A stretch of 64,000 bases of DNA, from contig VXAI01000339.1 of assembly GCA_013399305.1 (NCBI GenBank), positions 217,088-281,087 on the forward strand, in the 5' to 3' direction. Below, piece after piece: positions 49,163-62,965 of this stretch. Source of the stretch: Rostratula benghalensis (taxonomy: Eukaryota; Chordata; Aves; Charadriiformes; Rostratulidae). A program made the translations under genes and the position numbers. How positions within the stretch are numbered: the first letter of the stretch is position 1; each line of letters begins with the position of its first letter. The notes under the pieces were generated by a model. The model worked only from the letters and a program-made list of their open reading frames with translations. It was not told where the DNA came from and did no database searches.

Positions 49163-52100
49163 TCTCTGCAGAGGTTTTTGGAGAAGGGGAATCTAAGAAA
49201 CCTACAGATGATGATGCCCCAGATGACTTGAGCAACTCAACAGGGAAAGCTGATTAACAAATTAATGTGCCATTTGAAACCTCCACCTCTCATTGCAGCC
49301 ACTCCCTCCCTCTGGTCTTGATGGTCACAGTCTGCCCCTGCTCTGGATATCTGCCATTGGGATGGCACTTGAGCAGAGGAGGACAGGAGAGGTTGATCCA
49401 TCCCCTCTGGGATATTGCATTGTCTGCAGGATTTTACCTTCAAGAGGGAAGCTGGTGCCTCTCCTGATGTGGAAAGTCATGGCCTCAGCACCAGGAGCAG
49501 ATGGCCACCCAGCCCTGCCCCACATGCCTATGTGCAGATGTGGGCCAGCTGTGAGAGTGGCCGTGGTGCCACACCATGGCATGGTCTGCAGGGGACAGCT
49601 ACATCAGTTGCACTACAGAAGAGTCTAACAGTCTCTGGAGTCCTCCGGTGCAGCTCCTGGATCACAGTTTTCTTACATTTTCCTGAAAGTTCCTGAAATC
49701 AGACTGCTATGGAAGAGAGAGACTGAACCCAATGCAAGCACTAAAGAATTGTCCACTAAACCTGCTGTATTTTATAGTTGATTAATCTAAAGGCTGGACA
49801 GGAAAGTATTATCACCTCCTTCTCCCCAGGCTTGGAACCCGATTGCATCAAACACAAATCTTGTAAATGGATTTGTACTTTTCTCTTGGAATTATTTAAA
49901 TAGATGAGCATTTATTTTAATCTCATGACCATTAAATGTGTTAGGGCTAGGCGGAAGATCTGGACAGAAATAAGATGCATCACAACTGGGATGGGGCCAT
50001 TTCAGTGAGGGAGCAAGGATTGAAGCGATCACACCATTTGTGGTCTTCAAGCACTGGCAAAAAACCTCTGTGCCAGGCAAAAGCTGCTGGGAAGGAAAAG
50101 GGAATTCCTGTTCCTGCTGGGAGGTGTTGGAGAGTTAAGCACAGGGACGCTGCCGTGGTAATGAAGTTTCATTTGGATGTTGCTGGGTTCAGGTACAAAT
50201 TTGGTGGATCTCTGCATGTGGGCATTGGACTTGTAGGTGCAATTGGAAGAAGGCGAGCTCAGGACTGCCCAGGAACTGCTGAAATCACCAATCCTTTGTG
50301 CTCCACTTGGATTAGTCCTGAAAAGCTTTGTTGTGTATTTTTTCAATACTCGCAGTAGTGTGGTTTGGTGCCTAGTAAATAGCTGTTTAACAGCAGAACA
50401 CACAGCAGTCAACTTCACCCATCCTTTAAAGATGCTGGGATTGGAGAAAAAGATTTAAAAGACAGGAAAAAAAAAGAACAGGAATAAAGAAAACATGAAA
50501 GGAGGCAGAGCCAGATCATACACAAGCACCCCAGGAGAGCCAGATGCAGTGGTCGGGGTCAGGAGTGTGCTGGGGGCGGAGGTGAGGGCAGGGAAGCCTG
50601 TAGGTTGTCAGGGCTTAAACAGCAGGATGTGTGGGACATCTCTTTCTCATCTCCAATCTTTTGGAGCAGCAAGCCCCGGATTGCCCCCATTTCCTCTTAC
50701 TTCCCAATCCAGGCTTGAGTGTCTTGCAGGTCTCCTTTCTTTTCCTCTCCAAATTCACTTTGGGCACTCGGTGGCCGAAGCAAGAAACGCTGCTTTTGCA
50801 CAAGCCTTGCTCAGAATTAGCTACTGAGACAAGTGGGAAAAACAGGTTTCTAACTTCATTTCAAAGCCAAATGTTCCTGTGTGGAGATTAGGTGAAAATC
50901 ACTACATGGTTTTGAGCAGGAAATCAGCTTTCCTAGAGCAGAAAGAGAAGAACGTTGTAGCCAAGCTTCTTGGTTAGATTCTGGGACACAGCAGGAGGGC
51001 AGAAACTCTGCAACCTGGGAAAACAGGCTTCCTCCAGCCCGGTGGAGGGACAGTCCTCTCACACCTGAGACAGCCCCACAGACCTCTCAGGCTGTGGCAG
51101 AGAAAAGGTGTTGAACAAGGGATTAGCTGAGCTGGTGAAATACAGGTGTTTGGAGGAGGGAGGGCAGCACGCCCTGGGGCAGATCACTGGGCCACACCAG
51201 TGGATGTCCCCTCCTGGCATGGCAGCTCCCACAGCACTCCCACAGCAGCAGCAGCACACCTGCATTTCTCTGCCAAAAATAATGACTATTAATATTCTAC
51301 TTGAGATCAAAGCCCTTGTGCTGGATATGCACAGGAAAAAATGAGTTGTTCCCTTCAAAATGGCAGTGTTATTAAAAAAAAAATAAAAAAATTGTAGCTA
51401 ACTCTACTTTGCCCAAATTTTGCAGGTCTTTCAAGAGCTCATGTCTGTGAATGATTCAAGAGGTCTCTGCTGTTATGCTGCTCAACAGATAATTTACATT
51501 TTCTGAATCCCCGGTTCCCATTTTGTGTCAAGGGCAGAATTACCTCAGGGTGCACAACTGAAAGGCAAAAAAAGGCAAAAAGCCATTTCTGCTCTGGCTG
51601 AACCAGGGCTCCCGACCCATCTCTGCACTACAGAAGGGCCCATCAGGAGCATGGCTGTCACTGCACTGCCTTCCCCACCCTCCTCTTCCTCAGGCACCAC
51701 TCCTAAGAGACTGGGAGCTGCCTTGGTGCCTCCAGCTTCACCCAGTAATGATGTCTCCAATATCTTCATTGAAGTTCAGTGATCCTGGCTCCAGGGGCAA
51801 TGTCTGTCTGCCCATAGCCCATAGTCAGGGCTCAGGCTGTATCTTCTCCAATGTCCTGCAAGGGAGAGCTTGGGTCAGAGGTGAGCACATAGGGCCAGGC
51901 CACCTGTTCTGCTCACAGTGAGCTGTGGTACGGGCTGTTTGATGCAGGTTTTCTTGTTTGACAAGTGACCTGAATTGCATGTGTTCCTGGCTGGACTGGG
52001 CTGCTGCCGAACTCAGACTTAGATGTGAGCTGGGGTGCTGGTCAAGGACACCTGGGCCATCACACCAGGGAGTCCACGGGCACATTTCTCATGTGAAGTG

Positions 52101-55100
52101 AAAAAAAGAACTAGAAATTTATCCTTCATCTGGCTTCCTGACCCATCCCTAGAAGACTGAGTTCTGTCTTTCAGTAGGGGATGGACATCTGGGAGACAAA
52201 TATGCCACCAGTTCTCCAGCCTAAGGTTCATTGTCTCCTCCCCATAGGGGCTTGGTTATTAGCTGGGTTCTCCTGAGAAGCTCAGAGATACTGGCTATTC
52301 AAGCCATAAACCTGGCATCCCACTATCCATTACAGGCAAAATTAGGGCAGAAGACCATGTTGCTTGTAGGGAATGAGTGTGCGTGAAGGACAGTAAAGCT
52401 CAGGAGACCCTGTCCAGCATGGTCCTAGTTCAACGGCACTGGCAGCTGAGTGGTCTGAGAGCAGACCATGAGTTGGAGCTGAAAGAGTTCTGTGTTCCTC
52501 TTGGCATCTCCTGCTGTGGCCAAGAGGTGCCAGCTTTGTGCCAACATATTGGCAATGATGTCTGATGGCTTTATGAATGACAAATGTCCTGGGATGGGCA
52601 GCGGTGGTTGCCAGATGTTCCCACCAGCAGTCCCACATCTAATGGCCATGTGCCCACAGCTGTTTCATGAGGATGGACTGGGTAATCCCTTCTACTCCCC
52701 AAAAATCCATGGCTGGGCTGCTCTTCCAGCCAGGGGCTGCAAAGGTCATGCCAGGGGTTCTTGTGTCCTAGGACACTTGGGTAGAGACACCATGGCCCAA
52801 GGTGGCACACAAGCAGTCCTCTGGCTGAGACACCAGGAGGACTCAAGGGTATGTGTCCTGGCTCCAAACAGGGTCCTTCACACACAGAGAGATTTCCTGA
52901 TGGTGCTCCCATCTGTAGCTCAGATTTCCCAGGTGTACTTTGTTCATGTATGTTCAGCCCTCGGTAGAGCTGCAGATTTTGAAACCCAAAAGGTGATTTC
53001 TAGGGGTGCTTCATCTTCAGGCCACTCTCTCTTTCTATCCTGTTTTATGCAAGATTCTGCTGCTGCTGCTAGAATCTTCTTCTATGAAAGAACCTGTAGA
53101 GATGCTTAGGTCAGCTCTTCTCTCTGCACTGAAGACATTGTGCTTCTTAAGCTTCCCACTCTGTCATGTGTGCACACCTAAAATGGTGTTTATGGAAGAG
53201 CTGCAAGCTTTTATTAAAATAATAGAAAACCCACTTTTTTTTTCTGCCAGAAGGTGCACAGGGGGTAACAAAGTGTAATAATAACTTTTACATAAAGCAA
53301 ATTAAGCTGGTGTTTAGTTTACTAATTATTGAATAATTATTTGCTATTGCTGTGTCCACTGTTACTAATTCCGTCATAGAGAACCTGTGCCTTGCTGAGA
53401 AGTCACCAGATTTCAGGCCAAAAATTAACTGAGGGAAGTCCCCCACAGAATGCAGATTGGGAGCATTTAGTACCATGAGGCATCAGGAAAGCCAGGAGGA
53501 GAACCAGGGCCAGAGGACACCAAAGCTGGGCACAGGGACTCCCTAAGCCCCTGCTGCTCTCTGTGATGGGACCCACAGCTCATGTCACACACGATATTAC
53601 TTTTATTTTGCTTAGACCTAGTGTTTGGCTAAATGTGTACCTGCAGCTCGTCTGAATCACACCTCCACCAAAGATTTTGTCTGCGGGGTTTTTGGTACCC
53701 AGGAGGAGCTGAGATGGGGAAGGTCCCTGGGTGCCAAGTCCCCCATTGCTCAGGCAGGGACGCTCCTGGGTATCGGAACTGACACCGTGCAGCCTTGGAC
53801 TCAGTTGCTCCTGCCAGCCATCACCATGGCTCAGCCCAAACACAGGACCTCCCACAAGCAGTGGAGGTCCATCTATCCCCAGTAACCGCTGCTTCACTCT
53901 CCGTGAAACTCCAAACTCCCTTCCTGCAGCCGCTGATATCAGTCACAAAGTCTGCATTAGCTGTGAGCCAGAGCAAACACTTACAGGGTGGGGGGACACC
54001 ACCACCTAGGGGGAAGGTTGTTGCTATTGCTGCTAGAGGCGATTTTGGTCAAGAAAGGGCATGATCTTCTGGCTGTTCTGCCCCTCTGCTGATGCAGCAG
54101 TGGAAAGTGTCGCAAGGTGCATTTCCATGGCCATTCCTGGAAGAGATGCTTGAGGCAGGTTCATGTTCATGACCAGGGTGAACAGCCTCAACTGGAACTG
54201 CTTTGTGGGATGCAGTGAACATTACAGATGCAGTTACTGTTTGTGTCACCCAGTATGGTAGGGAGATGGCACTTCAGGTCTCCCGCTTTCAATTTTAGTG
54301 TAATTCAGTTCTGGTCAATCCTCAAAAGCATTTGCTCCTGCCCTCAGGCAGCCCCAGTGCAATGGGTGCAGACTGGTTCAAGGAGACACTTCTGGGTGAG
54401 AGAGCCAAGGGATGCGCAGGGAAACTCAGCGTCTGTCCTAGGGGCAGGGCTAGGCTGGGCTTTGGTTGCGTTCCTTCTTTCCCTCTGTCTTTACTCTTCT
54501 CTCAGGGCATCCTTGTTGAGGGTCATGCTCTTCAGGAATCTGTTGAGTGCTCAGCCAAAGTGCTGCCGGGGGTCTGCTAGACTGCAACGTGAAGACAGCT
54601 CCCCACAGCAGTGCCTGCCTGAAGCTGCCCCAGGAGCAGGCAGCAGCCTCCAAACCCCCTGTCCGAACTCCAGGGCAGCTGGAGACATTTGTGCACCAGC
54701 TTGTCTGGAAGACTCAGAGCAAGACGTTCCCAGGAGTCACGCTACCTTCCTATTTGACCAACAGCAGAAATCATCATCCATCTTCGCTATGGCTTTTGAT
54801 TCCCAGGCCAACCCAGATGCTGGGCGAGTTATAAAGTAAAATACAGAAGACAAGCCTCTCCCACCCCTCCTACAGCAAATGATCAGGTTGGTTTCCCATC
54901 TGAATAACTAGTTGATGTTATCACCCATATTGCTTCTCCCTCTTTCTTCAGTTTTGGCATCTCCCTATTTTAGGCTTGGAGAAACAAATCTGTGTTGAAA
55001 TAATCCAAATTATCTCTTTGCAGTTACCGATCTGTGCTGGGTTGAAGGGGAAGCTGTTTGGAGATGAATGAAGTTCACATCTATGCCTCCTCATTGCAAT

Positions 55101-57420
55101 TACACATTTCTTGAGGGAAATCTTGAAATCAAGAGCAGTTTCTGCTGCAAACACCCACATGGCAGCACTGGAGAGAGCTATTAGTTGGCTTTTGAGTCAC
55201 CTTTCCATAGTAACAGCAAAATTGCCTGCTCTGGTTTCCTCTTTCAGAAGATGCCATCCCGTGGCACTTCTTTTTTCCTGAATAAGCCACTTTAGCCAAT
55301 TTCCAGAAAAAGACGGCAGGTTCTCTACATTGCAAAACAAGCCAGCATGGAAGGAATTGCTTTGGTTGGAAGCCATCATGTGAGGTTCAAGATGCTCTGT
55401 TTATGAGTTACTGGAGTGTCACCCCATGAGTCACAAACAAATGTAAGCAATTACCAAAATCACAAATTCGTGATTGTTGTTTTCCTCTGATGTTTCCATT
55501 TGGGTTTTAAGCATTAAAATGACAAGAGGCACCACCAGAGGCAGCAGGACCAGAGCTGTGGTCATGTCTCTGGAGCAGCTGGGCTGTCTACCTTGTTGTC
55601 TGCCCCGCCTCCCCTCCAGCTGTGAGGCTCAGCGGTGGGCTGAACTCCTGAACTCTGTTTGTAATCCCTCATGTTAAATAGAGAGTGTGTGGGGTGGGGG
55701 TGGGAAATAAAGCTAATAAGGAACTATTTTCTTCCTAAATAAGGGCTTTGCATGACTCGCCAAGGTGCAGAGCATGTTTCCAACTTCTCAAGCACCAACC
55801 ATTGGTCAGGGCTGGCAGGTATCCACTTTGAGAAACATCTGTACCAATTAAGTTTCCTGATGTTCCTCAGATAAATGTAGCCATTTTACCAGTGTGCTCA
55901 ATTTTCCCCAAACTAGAAAGCAAATTAATAGGAATGCACTACTCACTAGCACATGCTAGCTCTCATATGAAAAAAAAGGTGAGTATATAGACACTCTTCA
56001 GAAGTGTAAGGGGAGAGCAGAATTATTTCCAGTGGAAGCAGCGTGGTGTGCAGTGTGTTGTGAATGGAGAGCAGGTGGGGATGAAAGGCTCAGGCAGAGC
56101 TGGGACTGCACTGCAGGGCCAGGGGATGGAAACCTTGGACCCTTCCAAACCAGCAAGGGTGAGAAGAGTGGGATGGAGGAGTGGGTGGCTGGGGGAGATG
56201 CTGGCCATATGTGTGAAGCGGGGTCTGGACTCATCACTCCCCACAAGTGTGAGGCAGTTGGCAGTGCTGCTGTGGTGTGAGCATGCTCAGGGAGGATGGG
56301 AAGCCTGCCCTCAACATGAAGTGTGAAGTCCACATCCAAAAGAAATTCAAATAGTGCATAATGTAAATGTTTGATGGATTTTCTAACCAGGGATTTAGTG
56401 TTGAGAGCATTAAATTAAACATTTGGTGACTTAGCATGCTGTACAAAAAAGCCTGGGAAATGAGAAATGTGAGGAGAGATTGCATTATTTATAGTTTCTT
56501 TTTTTTTTTCTTTCCAGTTTTGAATGCCTAAGGATAAAAATGCGTACGCAGTGCTTAGAGGAGGACACAGTGTGGCCAGATTCTGCATTTGCAACCACTG
56601 TCGGCTATTCCTACCTAGTCCTTTCAGATGATTTTCTCCACCCAGCTGCTCACTGACGCACTCCTGCTGCTTCCCACCTGCAGCAAGGAGCTCCACCAGC
56701 CCTGCTTTGTGCTGGGATGGAGACCCCAAGTGGGGCATCGTCCACTCCATCCCCCAGCCCAGCAGCTGGAGAGCTTTGGGAGCCACAGGAGCCAGCTCCC
56801 CCGTGCCCCCCATCCTCTGCAGCTCTCAGTGGGTAGAAGCCCCCAAATTTGTCTTCATCGTCAATGATGATCCAAAGCTACTCTCAACTGCCTGCAGACC
56901 TGAAGGCCCTGAGCAGAGTCAGGGGGCTGGGAGCTTTCCCGCAGCCTTGTAAAAGCGGAGAGCAGGACCAAGCCACGCTGGACCTGAGTTTGACAACTTG
57001 TTACCTCGAAGGATGATGCTTTACTTCTATCCCAATGCTTTCATATATATATGTATGTATATATATGCACCAGTACTCACTGGTACTGGTGAGGCAGTAC
57101 AATTTGCTGCAGGGCTTCCACTACGGAACCCCCTGCTCTGCCTGAGCAATGTAACCAGCTGTTTGGGATGTGAAGGGGCAGACTCTCACGACATGGAGGG
57201 ACGTTGGAAGATGCTAGCTAGTACTTCTGTCAGACCTTGCTGCAGGGAGTGGTTTGCACCTCCCTCAGAATTGAATTTAAAAAGCAAGGATGCGTGGAGA
57301 AAAAAAAAAAAAAAAAGTGCTTTGAAAAATTTTGAAGAACAGCACAAACTAAAAAAGCAGCTGCCAAAATTAATTTCTAGCATTAAAAATCAGCACTGAT
57401 GAGAGCCATCTTAGATCAAA
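49163..57420. other. Intergenic stretch without a recognised gene
   Basis: CR1-free unique sequence. It contains the longest open frames in the window (205 codons at 52492-53109 and 203 at 54228-54839, both plus), neither with a recognisable domain nor supported by splice sites. An AT-alternating tract lies at 57046-57068 and an A17 run near 57300. Confidence 0.55.
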
Positions 57421-58398
57421 TAATTTATTTAGTAATTCCATGTAAACACTTCAGATTTACTAGCAAATACAATGCTTGCTGTTCTTTTAAATAGATCATT
57501 CAAAAAATAAGAATCTATTATTAATGGCAGGTTGACTAGAGATCTCCATACTACTGTACAATAAGGGATTTGTTTTCTAATGGATTTAACATCTCAATTT
57601 GTTCTTGTTCTGTGTTTGCTTTACACAAAGGCCAGAGGACACATGTTTGAACTGCTCCCTGACGATGCCACTGTGGACCAGGGTGCTTTTGGGGAAGGTA
57701 CGCAGGCAAATCCTCCCATCCTGGCACTGGAATAAGCTGATGTGAGAGTGGGATGGCAAAACTTGTGTGAACACTGTTCACAAACACACACCTTTTTCAG
57801 TCAGAAAACAGAAAATGAAGGGTGGAGAACTTCTCTCTGGGATGTATAAAAGCAACGAACTCCATCGTTGGCATTTACTTATCAACACAGCAGTACACAT
57901 ACACGTATCCACAGTCTCGGAAAAGCATCCTATGAGCGGGACAAAGCAGTGGTTCTGAGGCTTGGTACACCAGTGCACTACAACCAAAAGAATGATACCT
58001 TCTTACATAGTCAAATGAAAAATAAATATCTTTATTTTCTGCCTACTTTATTTCAGTTTTCAAATAAATTTTAAATAAATCTGTACAAAGTATACTGTTA
58101 CAGTATAAATTCTTAAGTTAACTGAAATGCCTAAGTGTAACAACACTACAACAAAGCAGTATAGATTGGCACATGTCTAATAAAGATTAACTTTTACACT
58201 CAAAAGATACCAACTCCCGTGAAAACCCTTGATATATATTTGGTATTTTTATGCAAGTTACGTTGCAAACACATTACAGACCAATTCTCCCCTCCTGCCT
58301 TAAAAAGAAAATGACTTCTAATGGGTTTTTTTTTTGGTTTTTTTTTGCAGAGAACGTGAACATCTTTATGCTGTTAAAGGGACACCATCAGGCTAAAA

Positions 58399-58442
58399 GA
58401 GAGAGAGAGAGAGAGATCTAAAAAAAAAAAAAAAAAAAAAAA
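58399..58442 (+). repeat. (GA)n followed by A23
   Basis: Nine GA units, a short TCT spacer, then 23 A. It forms a continuous purine tract apart from the spacer. Confidence 0.95.
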
Positions 58443-59728
58443 GGCAAAAACTTTGGTCAAAAATGGGCAAGTTTTAGACCTTGTGCACTTTTTTTTTACC
58501 CATCTCACTGAGGTCAGGCCGCAGTCGGTGCCGGGGATGGCAGGACACGGCAGCACCGCTGGTCATCCTCGGCAGCCGATTCCCGCCCCACAGCTGGCTG
58601 CGGGGTGCGAATCCGGCCGAACACCCAACGAGAAAAGTATCCTTCCTTTGCAGTTAAAAAGGAATGCACACACATGCTCCAACCCAAGAATGTAAAATTA
58701 ATGTGACAGTGTCCCTTTGCTCAAAATAAAGACTTACGTACTACAGAGATTAGACAGTGAAGCAAACTCGTTCACAGGGTGAGAGCCAGGTACACTGCAA
58801 AAATCAAGTTTTCAAATCCAACTGCAGTTGTTAGATTCATGAGCTCTTGAAACCTCTTAATATTTTGTTACATAATTCCAAACTGGGAACTGGGGGGTAG
58901 GTATTACAGATTAAGAGCACAAGTTTTCTCTTTTAACCTTTCCAATGATAGATTAAATCAATGTTCACATGCTTAAAGTTAATCTTACATTAGAATGTAA
59001 TGCAATATTGGCTGCAACATAAACCTATAAATAAATCAACTACCATAGATTAAACTCTGTTAAATATTTCTAAGTTAATAAAATATTGACAGTATTATAA
59101 AATTACAGTATTTACAATAAGAAAAAATCTAGACTAATATATACCTTTAGCAGATCTCTTCTCCAATTTGGGATTGCAACAGAATTATGAATATATGAAC
59201 AATTTATTAGAAAGTTGCATTGCAATTATATTTTTTTTTCTGTGACAGTTATAAAGGGTAACCTATCACTGCCTCTGAAAAATAATAAGTGACTTCTGAT
59301 GGTAGGGTGTAGCTTTTGGGTACCAAACTGGTAACAGGAGTCTTCCGCAAGATGTCTGAAGGACCAGCCTCAATTGCTCAGATTAAAGTTGTATTACAGA
59401 ACTGCCAGCAATCAGAACCACCCAGGCTGCAAAAGGGGAGGAAAGGTAGTTTTCAGCTCAAATATGCACAGCTGGAAGGGCTCCCCTCATTCTGGACTCC
59501 AACTAGGGCTGCAGCAGCTTGGATCTCCACTCAAAAACTTCAAAAATCTCAGTTTTGGGTTCACTAGGAAGAAATTAGCCACTGGTGCTCCTTAAAGGGA
59601 CATAGGTTGCAGCTATGCCAAAACCACTCTTGCCAACCGTGTACAATACAGCCAGAGTAGGCATTTGAGATTCTCTTTGCCTTGCTTTGCTTCTTGGGGA
59701 GGCTGCCGTTTTCTGGGGGTCAAGGCTG

Positions 59729-59797
59729 GTTTGGGTTTTTTTCTTGGGTTTGGTTTTGGTTTTGGTTTTTTGGGTTTTGTTTTTTTTTTTTTTTTTC
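59729..59797 (+). repeat. TTTGG/TTTTGGG-type low-complexity tract
   Basis: Irregular repeats of GGTTTGG, TTTTGG and TTGGG units ending in a T16 run. On the minus strand this is CCAAA-rich followed by nothing coding. Confidence 0.9.
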
Positions 59798-60693
59798 CAT
59801 TTTGTTTGCTTGGGAGAAAAAAAATTGACTGGGATCATGTACTTAAGTCATTTTCTATTCCTCTCCAGCTTCTCTGTTTCTTGAGTATTAGCATAATGCT
59901 GTTATATTTGCATCACAAACACTTGGGGGAAAAAAAAAAAAAAGGAGTCTTCAACGCTCCCAAGTTGATTTGTCTTGGTATAAACCAAAACTCTCAGAAA
60001 ATGACCTAAAGTGATTCCCGCTATTAGAAAGTGCCAGCTGCTTTTGGGGTCCCAGACACCTAGCAATGTCCTTTTAAGGATCAGACCTTTCACCTGCCCT
60101 TTCCCCCAGCCTCGGAGGAAGAGTTTCCAACGAGTTTATGAACAGCAATGCTCAAATTCTTGCTCTCCTCCCCACGTTACACTTGCTTTCTAGCAGTAAA
60201 TTTGAAAAAAAATGGGTGGGGGGAAAAATTATTTTCAAATTCTTTTCCCACCCTTCCCTCCCCCAGTCCTGCTCACTGCAAAACAGAAATGGCATTTTTT
60301 ACATATATTTTTGGCTAAATTATTTTCTTAGCCCCAAGCCTGATGATGCTTGTGAGAGACCTACCCGCAGGCTTTGTGGAGATGAAGCAATTTATGCATT
60401 TGCAGGGGTTTCTACCGCTTCCTGCAGTGGGCAGCCAGGAACACCTCTGATCTTAAAAGCAGGCTTTACAATGGTAAAAGAATAATTTGTAAACTCAAGT
60501 CTACGTTACCAACAGAAGGCTCTAGGTCCTGTGGGCTCCAGTTCCCAGAGATGTAGAGCAGGAAAACTAGAAAGAAAACTTGGTACCTTTCAATCACCTG
60601 CCAGGTTGTACTGGGGGGGAGTGGGGAATGAGAGAGACAAAATGACAACTGACCTTATAAACAAAGGTATGTTTAGGGCTTCTGGTTTCAGGA

Positions 60694-60771
60694 ATAAACC
60701 GATATTTACTGGTAAAAGTCTGCCAAAAAACAAAAACAGAAACACAGGATTACTGGTAAATATTGGTTTAT
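60694..60771 (+). other. 22-bp stem-loop, miRNA-precursor-like
   Basis: Arm 60694-60715 pairs with arm 60750-60771 over 22 consecutive bases around a 34-base A-rich loop. Nineteen pairs are Watson-Crick and three are G-U in a plus-strand RNA. In a minus-strand RNA the same three would be A-C mismatches. Outside the 22 bases pairing weakens quickly, which is shorter than a typical primary microRNA stem. It may equally be the remnant of a palindromic DNA transposon. Confidence 0.45.
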
Positions 60772-60782
60772 ATGGAGAACTT

Positions 60783-60820
60783 AAAAAAAAAGAAGAAAAA
60801 AAAAAGAAAAAAAAAAAAAA
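60783..60820 (+). repeat. A-rich tract with scattered G
   Basis: Runs of A interrupted by single G bases, starting 12 bases after the stem-loop at 60694-60771. Confidence 0.95.
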
Positions 60821-62948
60821 GAAGTCATCGTGCTCCTGATCTCCACATGCTCCTGGGCAGGAGCTGAGAGCTGTCCCACAGCATCCCTACACTCGGCAGC
60901 ACCTTTGGCACCTGGACACCTCAAACCAGAAGCCTTGTGTTGAGAGGAAAGTTGTGTTTCTTTCCTTTACTCCCCTTAAACTACGCGTGTCTTTCCAGAT
61001 TCTGCCTGCTCCTTCCCCCCCGTGTTCCCCTCTGCCCCCCGCCCCCTCCTCCGCAAGGCTGGTCCTACAGGGGTTTTGCTCAGCAGATGGAAAGTCTTCT
61101 TCCGAGACCACTTGGAAATGGATTTGTACATAATATGGTATCTCATCACCTGGGATGCTGGTGCCTGAGCCTCATCTGCTCCCTGAGATACCATAAAATA
61201 TACAAGACTGAGTGTATATTTTAAAGAAAGCATTTTCTTGTAAGTGGCATAAACCCATTCATTTTATTTACATGCTTATTTATTTCCAAAAATAGAGTTG
61301 GTCCACATTGGACAAGAGAAATCAAGAAGACATACAGTAGAAGAGTTAAAAGTCCAACATTTAACCAAAGTACAATGAAATTCCAGAAGTCTGTGGTCGA
61401 CTTGAACCATGGAAACATACACATGAACCACACGGACATTTGTACATAGAGCATTATATTACCAATAATATTTGCAAACGTGAGGTCAAGATGGCTAAAA
61501 CCCCAGCAGAACCAAAGCAGGGGGCATGGCTGAACAGAAGCAGGTTTTGAGTGACTGTCACTACATCAGAGAAACACCACTCTCCAGAGACTTTGTATCA
61601 CTTTTTGTCTTTTCTTTAACTGAGAAAAGTCCTAATTTTTCTGCCCTGGGGATAAACATTGAGGAGAAGGTGAAAGCCCACCACACGCAGCTCCGCAGGG
61701 GCAGACCGAGCGGCTGGGCCACGCGAGGACAGGGTCACCCGGGCAGACGCTGGGTCTCATAAACACCGAGGTGTGCTGCCCAACAGCATGGGGGCTGAGC
61801 TCCCCTCAGAGCACAAAAACCCAGCCTAAAAACCACCAGATTTGTTGCCGAAGCAGGGCAAATCTGCAGGGCAGGGCCTTGTCCCACCAGCCTGGACAAA
61901 CTGAGGCTACCCGCTGCTATCTGGCCTTAAGGAGCACCTGGAAAAGAAAAAGTAGGCATTCATATACCCTTGTGATGTGCTGTGGGGTGTCCAAAAATGG
62001 TCTGGATGGGTTTTGTCTTAAAAACAAGCGTGTCCCTCCTTCACTGTGGGCAACTTTTGGCATTCGCAATTCCACTCCCATCACCCTTTTCTGGAAGACC
62101 ACAAGCAATCCAGCCCGAACACACCTATGGTATTAGAGATTGTTACACCGGATGGATGAGGGAAGTGATTTTTACTCAATTGAACATTTTAACCTTTTTT
62201 AGATTTAAAAAAAACCCAAACAAAAAACCAAAACTCAGATGCCTGATTGATAGCAGAAGAAAAAAAAAACCACCAACAAAAACCAAAAGGAAAAAACTTA
62301 TTATCTCTGCGTTATGGCCTGGTTTGTCTAGGTAATTCCATGAACCTCACCGTGCTAATATCTCAGTGTCTCCAAAGGCTGGAAAAATAGATTTAAATCT
62401 TTATGTTCTGCAGAGAATCACAGCAAGCAAAAGGGGAAACACAGCTGCAGAACTCCTGATACTTCTACAAACAACCCCCTGCACAGGGCAGAACTGTGTT
62501 AAAAGGGTATAAATTACTTTTACTTTTGCAAGTCATCTTTGACACTCACAATATTAAGCCTAGTCCAATGTGAATGCTAGTATAGAGCTAATTTACAGAA
62601 TACCAATGATAATTATCTCTACTTAACAGGATTTAAAGGCAGGTATACTAAGTACATTTAGAAAAAAAAAACAAAACTATTACCAAACTGCCCGACCTTT
62701 GACAGCAGTTAAAACAGAAGTAGCCGTGCAGTTTTCTATGTGGCCAGACAGCCTTTAGCACAAGTCACTATTATCATCTGAGCCTGTAAGACAACTTTCT
62801 CCTCTGATCTGTCTTCTAGAACATTTCTAAATCTCAGATGTGAAATACATTTTTAAAAAGAGATGGGCCTGATCCCGTGCAGTTGGGTACGTACAACACT
62901 CCCCAATGAAACTCAAAGCCCAAATTCCTAAATAGAGAGCAGAAGACA

Positions 62949-62965
62949 TTTTTTTTTTTTTTTTT
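62949..62965 (+). repeat. T17 homopolymer
   Basis: A simple T-run in the AT-rich block at the right end. Confidence 0.95.

Noticed and set aside
52492..53109. 205-codon plus-strand open frame, the longest in the window
   Set aside because: No recognisable domain, low-complexity-free but unstructured composition, no CpG island or splice context, and competing open frames on the other strand. In CG-poor-in-stops sequence of this kind such lengths arise by chance.
54228..54839. 203-codon plus-strand open frame
   Set aside because: No known family and no gene context. A second plus-strand frame overlaps it with equal claim.
58420..58442. Poly(A) run as the tail of a processed pseudogene
   Set aside because: The sequence before it is a GA microsatellite, not a recognisable mRNA copy, and no coding remnant is present.
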